From positions 29,353 to 93,352 of the forward strand of contig CABUVO010000016.1 of the NCBI GenBank assembly GCA_902495075.1: a stretch of DNA of 64,000 nt, in the 5' to 3' direction. Shown piece after piece: positions 34,146 through 42,027 of the stretch. The notes under the pieces were generated by a model that saw nothing but the letters and a program-made list of their open reading frames with translations, did no database searches and was not told the origin of the DNA. The translations under genes were made by a program, and so were the position numbers. Origin of the DNA: an uncultured Porphyromonadaceae bacterium. Lineage in GTDB: Bacteria > Bacteroidota > Bacteroidia > Bacteroidales > Muribaculaceae. Within the stretch, counting starts at the first letter, position 1; each line of letters opens with the position of its first letter.

Positions 34146-34203
34146 TCAACGTAATTCGGTTCCAATGTTTTTACCAAGATTTTCACAAAAAAAATAGTAA
34201 AAA

Positions 34204-34235
34204 TTTGAAATAATCGAGATTTATCGTTATCTTTG
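34204..34235 (+). promoter_or_regulatory. Consensus promoter of a small transcript
   Basis: TTTG at 34204-34207, a 20-nt gap, then TATCTTTG at 34228-34235: a full Bacteroidetes promoter. The new transcript would begin with a hairpin, GCGCCA (34235-34240) pairing with TGGCGC (34261-34266), before a small reading frame at 34305. Confidence 0.65.
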
Positions 34236-34304
34236 CGCCATAGTGGGTAAAAGCCTATTGTGGCGCGACTCATTTCATACAATTTAATTACTTCATTTTT
34301 AACT

Positions 34305-34598
34305 ATGAAGCATCTACATCTCAACAACAGCAAGTTCGGCGGTACTGCCCCTCCCGGCAGCGCGGATATGAGGTGCGCATAGTTTTTTCCACCAACATTT
34401 TTCAACCGCAGAAATGCCCTGACAGCCCGTGGTGCGTCCAAACGTATTCGTATCACAGCAGTTGGGAGCAAAGAATACATTGACATGCTGGTGATGGGTC
34501 CGGAGGTAGGCCTCCGGTTGAGATTAGTAAACTTGGCGGAAGCAGCCAAAAAGAACCTCAAAATTCCCGAAAGATTCTTTATAATAATTTTTTCGTAA
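34305..34598 (+). pseudogene. Small ORF with an in-frame amber codon
   Basis: ATG at 34305 opens 25 codons (MKHLHLNNSKFGGTAPPGSA, then DMRCA), followed by TAG at 34380-34382. The same frame then stays open for 71 codons (starting FFPPTFFNRRN, including VGSKEYIDMLVMGPEV) to TAA at 34596-34598. No family is recognized. It may be a broken gene, a leader peptide, or part of a regulatory RNA. It has its own strong promoter and is followed by a terminator at 34641. Confidence 0.35.
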
Positions 34599-34640
34599 TA
34601 AATTTAAACAGTTTCTAAGAAACGAACTTACTAAAACCAC

Positions 34641-34678
34641 GCCCGAAACCCAAACAATGGTTTCGGGCTTAATCTTTC
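34641..34678 (+). terminator. Terminator closing the small transcript
   Basis: GCCCGAAACC (34641-34650) and GGTTTCGGGC (34659-34668) form a perfect 10-bp stem with an 8-nt loop, then TTAATCTTT. It lies 8 bp before the ATG at 34686, so the next gene may depend on read-through or an internal promoter. Confidence 0.6.
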
Positions 34679-34685
34679 AATCAAT

Positions 34686-35090
34686 ATGGGAAAACATATC
34701 AGCGACAGCTTGTATTTACCCTGCTGTCATATATTGAATTCAGATGATGACCAGCCCATCATAATGGAGATAATTGTCGGTTTCAACCTAACGGGACAAC
34801 TCGTAGTCTGCATGGATCTCCTTGACTATGAAGAACCGGAATATAATTGCTCTACTGCAGCGGTCGTGAATCTTGAAGATTCTCAAAAAATGGCGCGGCA
34901 TCATCGTGTGAAGCATCATCAGCTTCCGAAATTCATCGGAGAATGTATGGAGGACTGGGATACAATCATCAATCCTACATTTACAGACGTCAGGAATTGC
35001 TTCAAAGAAATCACAGAATGCCTGATTGACGAAGGATGTCGGTTCAAAATCGAACGCACATATGGCAAAGGCAACCATATGTGCTACTAA
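34686..35090 (+). CDS. Orphan 134-aa protein
   Basis: Not recognized. The 134-aa product is acidic in its first half (DSLYLPCCHILNSDDDQPII, LLDYEEPEYN) and rich in Cys and His overall (eight Cys; RHHRVKHHQLPKF near 72). No signal peptide or membrane segment is seen. The Cys and His residues are not in an obvious zinc-finger spacing. It follows a terminator and precedes a GLPGLI gene, at the right edge of the accessory region. It may be a remnant or a species-specific gene. Confidence 0.45.
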   Translation: MGKHISDSLYLPCCHILNSDDDQPIIMEIIVGFNLTGQLVVCMDLLDYEEPEYNCSTAAVVNLEDSQKMARHHRVKHHQLPKFIGECMEDWDTIINPTFTDVRNCFKEITECLIDEGCRFKIERTYGKGNHMCY

Positions 35091-35112
35091 ATAATTTTTT
35101 TAAAAAAAAATT

Positions 35113-35130
35113 TCTCAACAAATGTTGAGA
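35113..35130. other. Small hairpin between the orphan gene and the GLPGLI gene
   Basis: TCTCAAC (35113-35119) and GTTGAGA (35124-35130) form a 7-bp stem with an AAAT loop, preceded by a nine-A run. A T tract follows only on the minus strand, where no gene would use it. Confidence 0.3.
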
Positions 35131-35150
35131 GTATATTAGCAGATTTTATC

Positions 35151-35158
35151 TATTTTTG
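35151..35158 (+). promoter_or_regulatory. -7 promoter box for the GLPGLI gene
   Basis: TATTTTTG matches TAnnTTTG, 18 bp before the ATG at 35176. No clear -33 TTTG at 19-21 nt. Confidence 0.4.
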
Positions 35159-35175
35159 CTTTAAAACCTACAAAC

Positions 35176-36027
35176 ATGAGTAGATATTTATTGTTTCTGA
35201 TTGTATTCTTATCTTTTTCACCATTATTTGCTCAAAAGGCGCAAATAAAGGTCGGATATGACTATGTAGTAAAAATGAATGATGATGTCCGAAAGGATGA
35301 ATATATACTATTGAGCGGAGAACAAGAGTCCATGTTTTATAACCCCACGGCACTATGGATGGACATTAATTCAAAAGATGATGCCGCATGCAAAGCCTAC
35401 GGGAGTATGGCAGCACAATTGATGGAGTCGGGACGAGGTTCTGAGGTTCCCAACCGTTCGGTAAGCATGTATATCTTTAAAGATTTCAGCAAACAGGAGA
35501 AAACAATCTATGATGATTACAATGATCAATTTGCCGTATACAAAGAGCCATTCAGTGAAATGCAATGGGAGATTGATAGTGATTCAACAAAAACTGTGCT
35601 CGATTATGAATGCGTGATGGCTCGTTCTTCTTATCACGGACGCAACTGGACGGTATGGTTCGCTCCTGAGATACCGGTTCATGACGGTCCTTGGAAATTT
35701 GGAGGATTGCCCGGTTTAATTCTGGAGGCAACTGAATCTTCGGGCATACATTCATTCGTAGCCAATGGCGTTGAAATGACGGATGTTGATATTCCCGGCA
35801 TGCAGAGAGATGACTGGTATCACAAAGAAGACCGCATTAAATACCTCCGCGGGAAATTCCGTCATCTCCAAGATCCGCTTGCTGATCTGGCAGGAGGCAA
35901 TCTTCCTCCAAATGCAAAAATATTCGTTAACGGAGAGGAAACCACCCGCGCAAGATTACAAGAGCAATTTCGCAAAGTATTAGATTCCGGCTATGATTTT
36001 CTCGAAACTGACTATCATCACGACTGA
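35176..36027 (+). CDS. GLPGLI family exported protein
   Basis: Bacteroidetes-specific GLPGLI family: the name motif appears intact in FGGLPGLILEATESSG near 175-190. A cleavable signal peptide covers about the first 19 residues (ending PLFAQ). The region upstream, VLDYECVMARSSYHGRNWTVWFAPEIPVHDGPWKF, is also typical, with a Trp-rich strand before the motif. The family's function is unknown; members are probably periplasmic. The C-terminus ends in an acidic DYHHD. It forms a single-gene unit with its own terminator. Confidence 0.85.
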   Translation: MSRYLLFLIVFLSFSPLFAQKAQIKVGYDYVVKMNDDVRKDEYILLSGEQESMFYNPTALWMDINSKDDAACKAYGSMAAQLMESGRGSEVPNRSVSMYIFKDFSKQEKTIYDDYNDQFAVYKEPFSEMQWEIDSDSTKTVLDYECVMARSSYHGRNWTVWFAPEIPVHDGPWKFGGLPGLILEATESSGIHSFVANGVEMTDVDIPGMQRDDWYHKEDRIKYLRGKFRHLQDPLADLAGGNLPPNAKIFVNGEETTRARLQEQFRKVLDSGYDFLETDYHHD

Positions 36028-36066
36028 TAAAACGTACCGTTGCTATTTTTAGCCACACTATTTCAC

Positions 36067-36100
36067 ACCCTCGACATCTATGCCGAGGGTGCCTTTTATT
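36067..36100 (+). terminator. Terminator after the GLPGLI gene
   Basis: CACCCTCG (36067-36074) and CGAGGGTG (36085-36092) form an 8-bp stem with a 10-nt loop, followed by CCTTTTATT. Confidence 0.7.
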
Positions 36101-36153
36101 ATAAGTTTATGAAATCGGATGCTGTGTTATTTTTATGTGTGGTTAATATTTTG

Positions 36154-36161
36154 TAACTTTG
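36154..36161 (+). promoter_or_regulatory. -7 promoter box for plsC and the structured leader
   Basis: TAACTTTG matches TAnnTTTG. Transcription from here would give a leader of about 200 nt before the plsC ATG and would include the repeated structured element. The -33 region is weak. Confidence 0.45.
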
Positions 36162-36193
36162 TGATTGGAGAAATTTGATTTTAAGTAAGTGTT

Positions 36194-36300
36194 GGAAATT
36201 AGCTTATATTAAATTTTAGGAGATTTTGAGATGATTTCCTGATTTCGAAGAAGGAGCATAGCGGGCTATGTGACTGCTGAGAAAGCGGGAAAGCATCCAA
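36194..36300 (+). ncRNA. Candidate structured RNA/dispersed element, copy A
   Basis: This stretch of the plsC leader recurs at 63892-64000. Shared blocks include GGAAATTAG, a TTTTAG run with GATTTT and GAG, and GGAGCA..GCGGGC..TGTGACTG. The core hairpin CATAG-CGGG-CTATG (36257-36270) keeps its loop in the other copy while two base pairs are swapped, which supports selection on RNA structure. The identity of the element is unknown. Confidence 0.5.
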
Positions 36301-36369
36301 AAGATTCAAAATTTAAATAAGCTCTGCATTTACTTATTATAAACTAATTTTCAATACTTACTTATATTC

Positions 36370-37110
36370 ATGAAAAGTGTAGTCAAAGCATTATATTTCG
36401 TCTATCAATGGCTGATAGCAGGACCCATATTTGTAGTGGTGACATTCATTACAGCTATCATCACCGCTATCGGATCGTTGATCGGCAACAAAGACTTCTG
36501 GGGATATTATCCTCCTCACTGGTGGTCAAGATTTACATGTTTTATATTTCTTATGCGTATTGAAGTCAAAGGTAGAGAAAACATTGACCCCAATACATCC
36601 TACGTATTCGTAGCCAATCATCAGGGAGCTTACGACATCTGGGCAATTTACGGATACCTCAACCATAATTTCAAATGGCTGATGAAGAAAGGTCTTGAAA
36701 AAATCGCAATGGTTGGTTGGGCATGCAAATGCGCCGGACATGTTTTTGTTGATGATTCAAGCGTGGCTGGAATTAAGGAAACCATTTCCGAAGCTGAGCA
36801 AACATTGAAGCATGGCATGTCATTGGTAATCTTTCCCGAAGGAAGTCGCAGCTGGGATGGGAAAATGATCCCTTTCAAACGAGGAGCCTTTATGCTTGCT
36901 GCAGAGTTCAAGCTTCCCGTTGTGCCGGTCACAATCGACGGCAGCTTCAAGGCTATGCCGAGAATGACCTATAATATGACTCCCACAACTATAAAATTGA
37001 CAATACATAAACCTATTTATCCGGGAGAAAGAGGATTCAATACCAAATTGCTTATGTCGCAATGCAGGGAATCAATATCTTCAGCATTGCCACCGGAAGA
37101 ACAAGACTAA
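36370..37110 (+). CDS. plsC: 1-acyl-sn-glycerol-3-phosphate acyltransferase
   Basis: Membrane-bound enzyme that acylates lysophosphatidic acid to phosphatidic acid in phospholipid synthesis. An N-terminal hydrophobic region is followed by the HxxxxD catalytic motif (NHQGAYD near 82-88) and the substrate-binding FPEGSRSWDG near 154-163, with KRGAFMLA after it. The 246-aa length is normal. It lies 15 bp before thiD, so the thiamine genes may be transcribed with it. Its leader carries the structured element at 36194-36300. Confidence 0.9.
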   Translation: MKSVVKALYFVYQWLIAGPIFVVVTFITAIITAIGSLIGNKDFWGYYPPHWWSRFTCFIFLMRIEVKGRENIDPNTSYVFVANHQGAYDIWAIYGYLNHNFKWLMKKGLEKIAMVGWACKCAGHVFVDDSSVAGIKETISEAEQTLKHGMSLVIFPEGSRSWDGKMIPFKRGAFMLAAEFKLPVVPVTIDGSFKAMPRMTYNMTPTTIKLTIHKPIYPGERGFNTKLLMSQCRESISSALPPEEQD

Positions 37111-37125
37111 CAAGCTGTCTGGACC

Positions 37126-37923
37126 ATGAAGACACAAAAGATAGTATTAAGCATCGCCGGCTCAGACAATACAGGAGGTGCCGGAATACAGGCAGATCTT
37201 AAGACCTGCTGCGCTTTCGGAGTGTACGGAGCTACGGTCATCACCGGCGTAACTGCTCAGAATTCGCGAAAAGTATTTGGCGTTGAGCCGGTTTCTTTAT
37301 CAATGCTTGATGACCAGATAGACGCCGTTTTTGAAGTGATGCGTCCTCATGCGATAAAGACAGGAATGTTACCCTCCCCAGAGATTATTAAAAGAGTGGC
37401 GGAAAAATTAAAAGAATACGATGTGCACAACTTAGTTGTTGACCCGGTTATGGTCGCAACAAATGGCGGATCTCTTGTTGCTCCCGGAAATGATACTATC
37501 GAGGCATTTATTGAATACCTTCTTCCGCTGGCAACGGTAATGACACCAAACATTTCAGAAGCTTCCGTCTTCTTACATTCCGATACTTCCGAAATGGATC
37601 CACACATAGCATGTGAACTGCTTCTTGAGAAAACCGGAGCACATGCCGTATTGCTGAAGGGAGGTCACTCTTCAACCGACATAGCTGCCGATTATCTTTT
37701 CGACGGAGATACGTTTACATCATTTGAATCGCATAAAATAGAGACTCCAAACACACACGGCACAGGATGCACCCTCTCTTCCGCCATTGCTTGCGGTCTC
37801 GCCAAAGGGGAAAGTCTTACCGAAGCTATCTCAAAGGCAAAAATCTTTATAGACAAAGCGATAGCTTCAGCTGCAACACTTCAAGTGATGAATGGTCCGG
37901 GACCATTGGATTTCTTCGTTTGA
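37126..37923 (+). CDS. thiD: Hydroxymethylpyrimidine (phosphate) kinase
   Basis: Two-step kinase making HMP pyrophosphate, the pyrimidine half of thiamine. Motifs: SIAGSDNTGGAGIQADLK at about 8-25, KTGMLPSPEII, DPVMVATNG, and the C-terminal anion hole THGTGCTLSSAIACG. At 265 aa it is a stand-alone kinase without a fused ThiE. It starts 15 bp after plsC and is the first gene of the thiamine cluster. Confidence 0.93.
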   Translation: MKTQKIVLSIAGSDNTGGAGIQADLKTCCAFGVYGATVITGVTAQNSRKVFGVEPVSLSMLDDQIDAVFEVMRPHAIKTGMLPSPEIIKRVAEKLKEYDVHNLVVDPVMVATNGGSLVAPGNDTIEAFIEYLLPLATVMTPNISEASVFLHSDTSEMDPHIACELLLEKTGAHAVLLKGGHSSTDIAADYLFDGDTFTSFESHKIETPNTHGTGCTLSSAIACGLAKGESLTEAISKAKIFIDKAIASAATLQVMNGPGPLDFFV

Positions 37924-37980
37924 TGCGGATTGAATTTATAACCGGTTGCACACAACGCACCACATTATAACACGAAATTT

Positions 37981-38184
37981 ATGAGAATTACTATAAACAA
38001 TCAGAATATTGATCTTTCCTCAGATTATCTTACCATCGCCGAACTTATGAAAGAGCGCGGCGTTAAACCCGGTGGCACAGCGATTGCTCTCAACAACAAG
38101 ATAGTCAAACATGAAAATTGGGAAATAACCCGACTTCAGGAGGGAGATTCCGTGACTATCATTTCTGCAGCATTCGGTGGCTGA
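37981..38184 (+). CDS. thiS: Sulfur carrier protein ThiS
   Basis: Ubiquitin-fold sulfur carrier for thiazole formation; its C-terminal Gly is adenylated and thiocarboxylated. The 67-aa protein has the N-terminal strand MRITINNQNIDL, a central GGTAIALNNKIV and the required terminal Gly-Gly (AAFGG). No TPP riboswitch precedes it: the 57-bp gap after thiD lacks the conserved core. Confidence 0.92.
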   Translation: MRITINNQNIDLSSDYLTIAELMKERGVKPGGTAIALNNKIVKHENWEITRLQEGDSVTIISAAFGG

Positions 38185-38222
38185 GAAAGCTGCAATCCTC
38201 GCAAATTAAAATAGCAATAGGG

Positions 38223-38777
38223 ATGAATAAGTTCTTGAAGATAGTGATAACCGAACCGGAGATGATTCCTGATGAAGCTGCGAAAATAGAGCAGCTTCTT
38301 GAAGGAGGAATTGATTTTGTGCATATACGCAAGCCGGGGGCATCCCTGCGCGATATCAAAAACCTTATTGAAGATATCCCATACGTTTTTCGCAAAAGGC
38401 TTAAGCTTCACGGTCATTTTGAACTTATCAATGAGTTTAATCTTGGAGGAGTGCATCTCAACTCTCGCTGTCCTGTTGCCCCTTCCACCGCTCATTCCAT
38501 CTCTCGCTCATGCCATACATTGAATGAACTTGAGGATTCAGACAGGTTTGAATACGTGACGTTATCCCCTATTTTTGATTCACTTTCCAAACCCGGCTAT
38601 CAATCGGCATTTGATTTGGAGAAGATAAAAGGAAAAATAGAGGGTAAAAACGTTATAGCATTAGGAGGCGTGGATCCGTCAAAATTCTCTATACTCCAAG
38701 CTTCGGGGTTCGCCGGGGCAGCGATGTTGGGATGCGTCTGGAAAGACATCGACAGCTTTCTCTCCTCCCTTAATTAA
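38223..38777 (+). CDS. TenI/ThiE-like protein
   Basis: A 184-aa thiamine phosphate synthase fold protein, distinct from the ThiE that follows. It has HIRKPGAS, HGHFELINEFNLGGVHLNSR and the C-terminal phosphate loop ALGGVDPSKF...GFAGAAMLG. Some substrate positions differ from the next gene: here the barrel carries LSPIFDS where ThiE has IGPYRFT. TenI-type homologs can isomerize the thiazole product rather than join it. The frame is open to 38118 inside thiS, but the ATG at 38223 begins at the first strand (MNKFLKIVIT) and is preferred. Confidence 0.78.
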   Translation: MNKFLKIVITEPEMIPDEAAKIEQLLEGGIDFVHIRKPGASLRDIKNLIEDIPYVFRKRLKLHGHFELINEFNLGGVHLNSRCPVAPSTAHSISRSCHTLNELEDSDRFEYVTLSPIFDSLSKPGYQSAFDLEKIKGKIEGKNVIALGGVDPSKFSILQASGFAGAAMLGCVWKDIDSFLSSLN

Positions 38778-38810
38778 ACATTACTGATTACACATTAAAC
38801 ATTATTCGAA

Positions 38811-39443
38811 ATGTTACAATATATAACTTCAACATCATCACCCGTTTCAGTAGTTGAACAAGTGCGTCAAGTGCTTGAGGGTGGATGCAGGTGGATACAG
38901 GTGCGGATGAAGGATGCCACCGATGAAGAGATAGCAAAAGCGATGGAAGAGATCAAGCCCATGTGTCTTGACAAAGAGGCATTCCTTATTCTCAACGACA
39001 GAGTCGAACTTGCAAAAACACTCGATGTCGGAGGCGTTCATCTCGGTAAGATGGATATGCTGCCCTCCAAAGCCCGTCTGGTTCTTGGACCGGCAGCTGT
39101 GATCGGTGTAACGGCAAACACAATTGAAGATGTTATGGCGGTTCGTGCTCTCGACATCGACTACATAGGTATCGGACCATACCGGTTTACTGAAACTAAA
39201 AAGAATCTCGCGCCGGTGCTTGGACTTGATGGCATACGAGCCATCTGCGAGGATATGCGTCAACGGGAAATCAACATAGCCACAGTTGCGGTTGGCGGTA
39301 TCCGACCGGAAGATGTTGTGCCGCTAATGGAGACCGGAGTAAATGGTCTGGCAGTAAGCGGCGCAATAGCCTTTGCCCCCGATATAAAGGCTGCGACCGA
39401 GGAATTTATTCGCCTCCTCGAACCTTATGAGAAGAAAGTTTAG
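38811..39443 (+). CDS. thiE: Thiamine phosphate synthase
   Basis: Joins HMP pyrophosphate and thiazole phosphate to thiamine phosphate. The TIM barrel has WIQVRMKDATDEEI, LILNDRVELAKTLDVGGVHLG, IGVTANT and the C-terminal VAVGGIRPEDV...GLAVSGAI phosphate-binding loop. The 210-aa length is standard. The gene begins 33 bp after the TenI-like gene and precedes thiG by 17 bp. Confidence 0.92.
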   Translation: MLQYITSTSSPVSVVEQVRQVLEGGCRWIQVRMKDATDEEIAKAMEEIKPMCLDKEAFLILNDRVELAKTLDVGGVHLGKMDMLPSKARLVLGPAAVIGVTANTIEDVMAVRALDIDYIGIGPYRFTETKKNLAPVLGLDGIRAICEDMRQREINIATVAVGGIRPEDVVPLMETGVNGLAVSGAIAFAPDIKAATEEFIRLLEPYEKKV

Positions 39444-39460
39444 GCGGTGAACGACACACC

Positions 39461-40264
39461 ATGAAAACAACAATAGAACAACATAATATGCAGGATATTT
39501 TAAAAATTGGAGAGCGGGAATTTACCTCTCGCCTCTTTGTGGGAACAGGCAAGTTTGCCTCTCCCGACATTATGCTTGAGGCCATCAAGGCATCTGAATC
39601 TCAGATGATCACAGTGGCAATGAAGCGCGTGAACATGATGAATGAGGCTACAGATGAAATGCTCACTCATATAAACCGCGATCATGTGCAATTGCTTCCG
39701 AACACCTCCGGGGTGCGGAACGCGCAGGAAGCTGTGCTTGCAGCTCAGATGAGCCGCGAAATTTTCGGCACATCTTTTATAAAACTCGAGATCCATCCCG
39801 ATCCCAAATACCTCATGCCGGATCCGATAGAGACACTCAAGGCAACAGAGGAACTTGCTAAAGATGGTTTCACTGTGCTGCCATACATACAAGCCGACCC
39901 CGTGCTTTGCAAACTACTCGAGGAAGCCGGTTCGGCAGCGGTGATGCCGCTTGCCGCTCCAATCGGCACGAACAAAGGTCTCGTAACCCGCGACCTTCTC
40001 GAAATCATTATCGAACAAAGTCGTGTGCCGGTGATTGTGGATGCCGGTCTTGGAGCTCCATCCCATGCAGCTGAAGCCATGGAGATGGGTGCCGATGCAG
40101 TGCTTGTCAATACTGCCATTGCAGTGGCTGGCGATCCGGTGCTCATGGCAAAAGCATTCAGAGATGCAGTGCGTGCCGGCAGAGACGCTTTCAATGCCGG
40201 ACTCGGTGCAGTCTCTACCTGCGCACAAGCCACAAGTCCGCTCACGTCATTCCTTAATAGCTAA
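39461..40264 (+). CDS. thiG: Thiazole synthase ThiG
   Basis: Forms the thiazole phosphate from deoxyxylulose phosphate, ThiS thiocarboxylate and dehydroglycine. The start region gives IGEREFTSRLFVGTGKF. The barrel carries TVAMKRVN (Schiff-base Lys region), IKLEIHPDP and the C-terminal DAGLGAPSHAAEAMEMGADA. The ATG at 39461 is chosen; an internal ATG at 39488 (MQDILKIG) may be the true start. Length is 267 aa. Confidence 0.93.
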   Translation: MKTTIEQHNMQDILKIGEREFTSRLFVGTGKFASPDIMLEAIKASESQMITVAMKRVNMMNEATDEMLTHINRDHVQLLPNTSGVRNAQEAVLAAQMSREIFGTSFIKLEIHPDPKYLMPDPIETLKATEELAKDGFTVLPYIQADPVLCKLLEEAGSAAVMPLAAPIGTNKGLVTRDLLEIIIEQSRVPVIVDAGLGAPSHAAEAMEMGADAVLVNTAIAVAGDPVLMAKAFRDAVRAGRDAFNAGLGAVSTCAQATSPLTSFLNS

Positions 40265-40314
40265 ATCGCAATAAAAACACTCTGCTCAATCGCAAGAACA
40301 AAAACGACAATAAC

Positions 40315-42027
40315 ATGAAAATAGAAAATATCGACGTCTCTTCATATCCCAATTCGGAAAAAATATATGTTGAAGGCAAAATGCCGGGCGTGCGTGTCGG
40401 CATGCGCAAGATTCATCAGTACCCCACTGTAAAGATTGAAGATGGCAAACGGGTGGAATACCCCAACGAGGATATAACGGTATATGATACTTCCGGTCCG
40501 TACACTGATCCCGATATCAATATAGATATCAATAAGGGACTTCCGCGCTTCCGCGAATGTTGGGTTGAGGAGCGTAATGACACTGAAGTTCTTCCGGATA
40601 TCACAAGTGACTATGGTCGCATGCGACGGGATGATAAATCTCTCGACTCCCTGCGCTTCCCGGTGCAACATAAACCCCGTAAGGCTAAGGAAGGAAAGTG
40701 TGTCACCCAGATGCATTATGCTCGTAAGGGAGTCATTACGCCGGAGATGGAATACGTTGCCATAAGAGAGAATCTTGACAATGAGGCTCGCGGCATCAAG
40801 ACTCATATAACTCCTGAATTTGTGCGCGATGAGATAGCCGCCGGCCGTGCCATAATCGCTGCAAACATAAACCATCCGGAAGCTGAACCGATGATCATCG
40901 GGTCTGCATTCAGTGTGAAACTGAATACAAACATCGGTAATTCTGCCCTATCTTCAGGCATTGAAGAGGAGATTGCAAAAGCCGTATGGAGCTGCTACTG
41001 GGGTGGCGACACACTCATGGATCTATCCACAGGCGATAATATCCATGAGACACGCGAATGGATCATCCGCAATTGTCCGGTGCCGATGGGAACGGTTCCA
41101 ATTTATCAGGCACTTGAAAAGGTCAATGGAGATGTAAAGAAACTTACGTGGGAAATTTACCGCGACACCCTCATCGAGCAATGCGAACAAGGTGTGGATT
41201 ATTTCACGATTCACGCCGGCGTGCTCCGCGAACACGCCAAACTCGTTGAGGAACGTCTCACCGGCTGCGTATCTCGCGGAGGGTCAATCATGACTCAATG
41301 GTGTGTGCTTCATGATTCGGAAAGTTTCCTGTACACTCATTTCGATGAGATTTGTGAGATTCTCAATAAATACGATGTTGCGGTATCTCTTGGCGACGGT
41401 ATGCGTCCGGGATCAACCCATGATGCCAACGACCGCGCTCAGTTCCTTGAACTCGAAGTGCTTGGAGAACTTACCAAGAAAGCTTGGGAACATGATGTCC
41501 AGGTGCTTGTAGAGGGTCCGGGACACGTGCCTATGCATAAGATAAAGGAAAATATGGAAAAGCAGAAAGATGTTTGCTGCGATGCCCCGTTCTATACACT
41601 CGGTCCGTTAACAACAGATATCGCCCCTGCCTACGATCATATCACATCAGCCATCGGAGCTGCCATTATCTCAAATCTCGGCACTGCCATGATTTGCTAC
41701 GTTACACCGAAAGAGCATCTTTCACTCCCGACTCTCGAAGATGTTCGTGAAGGTGTGATAACATATAAGATTGCTGCTCATGCCGCCGATCTTGCCAAAG
41801 GATTCCCCGGAGCCAATGTGCGCGATGACGCGCTCAGCAAAGCCCGCTATGATTTCCGCTGGAAAGATCAGTTCAACCTATCACTCGATCCGGAGAAGGC
41901 AAAGAAATATTATCTTGAATCAAGGAGAGACGCTCCTGACGCCGACGATCGCTTCTGCACCATGTGCGGACCCAATTTCTGCGCTATGCGCATCTCTCAG
42001 AATATAGAATCAGAATGCAAGAAGTAG
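40315..42027 (+). CDS. thiC: Phosphomethylpyrimidine synthase ThiC
   Basis: Radical-SAM-type enzyme that rearranges aminoimidazole ribotide into HMP phosphate. It is full length at 570 aa. The C-terminal iron-sulfur motif CTMCGPNFC (CxxCxxxxC) is intact, and YWGGDTLMDLST, RGGSIMTQW and EGPGHVPMHK are family signatures. Its last 13 bp overlap the start of thiH. Confidence 0.96.
   Translation: MKIENIDVSSYPNSEKIYVEGKMPGVRVGMRKIHQYPTVKIEDGKRVEYPNEDITVYDTSGPYTDPDINIDINKGLPRFRECWVEERNDTEVLPDITSDYGRMRRDDKSLDSLRFPVQHKPRKAKEGKCVTQMHYARKGVITPEMEYVAIRENLDNEARGIKTHITPEFVRDEIAAGRAIIAANINHPEAEPMIIGSAFSVKLNTNIGNSALSSGIEEEIAKAVWSCYWGGDTLMDLSTGDNIHETREWIIRNCPVPMGTVPIYQALEKVNGDVKKLTWEIYRDTLIEQCEQGVDYFTIHAGVLREHAKLVEERLTGCVSRGGSIMTQWCVLHDSESFLYTHFDEICEILNKYDVAVSLGDGMRPGSTHDANDRAQFLELEVLGELTKKAWEHDVQVLVEGPGHVPMHKIKENMEKQKDVCCDAPFYTLGPLTTDIAPAYDHITSAIGAAIISNLGTAMICYVTPKEHLSLPTLEDVREGVITYKIAAHAADLAKGFPGANVRDDALSKARYDFRWKDQFNLSLDPEKAKKYYLESRRDAPDADDRFCTMCGPNFCAMRISQNIESECKK

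Noticed and set aside
33983..34561. A 192-codon minus-strand open frame over the mob fragment and small ORF
   Set aside because: It overlaps the coiled-coil frame and the promoter-driven ORF in other frames, has no recognizable domain, and its tail has low-complexity Asn/Ser/Pro composition.
36277..36290. A CTGAGAAAGC stretch in the plsC leader resembling part of a TPP riboswitch
   Set aside because: The second conserved core of the TPP aptamer is missing, and the homologous copy at 63892-64000 lacks CTGAGA.
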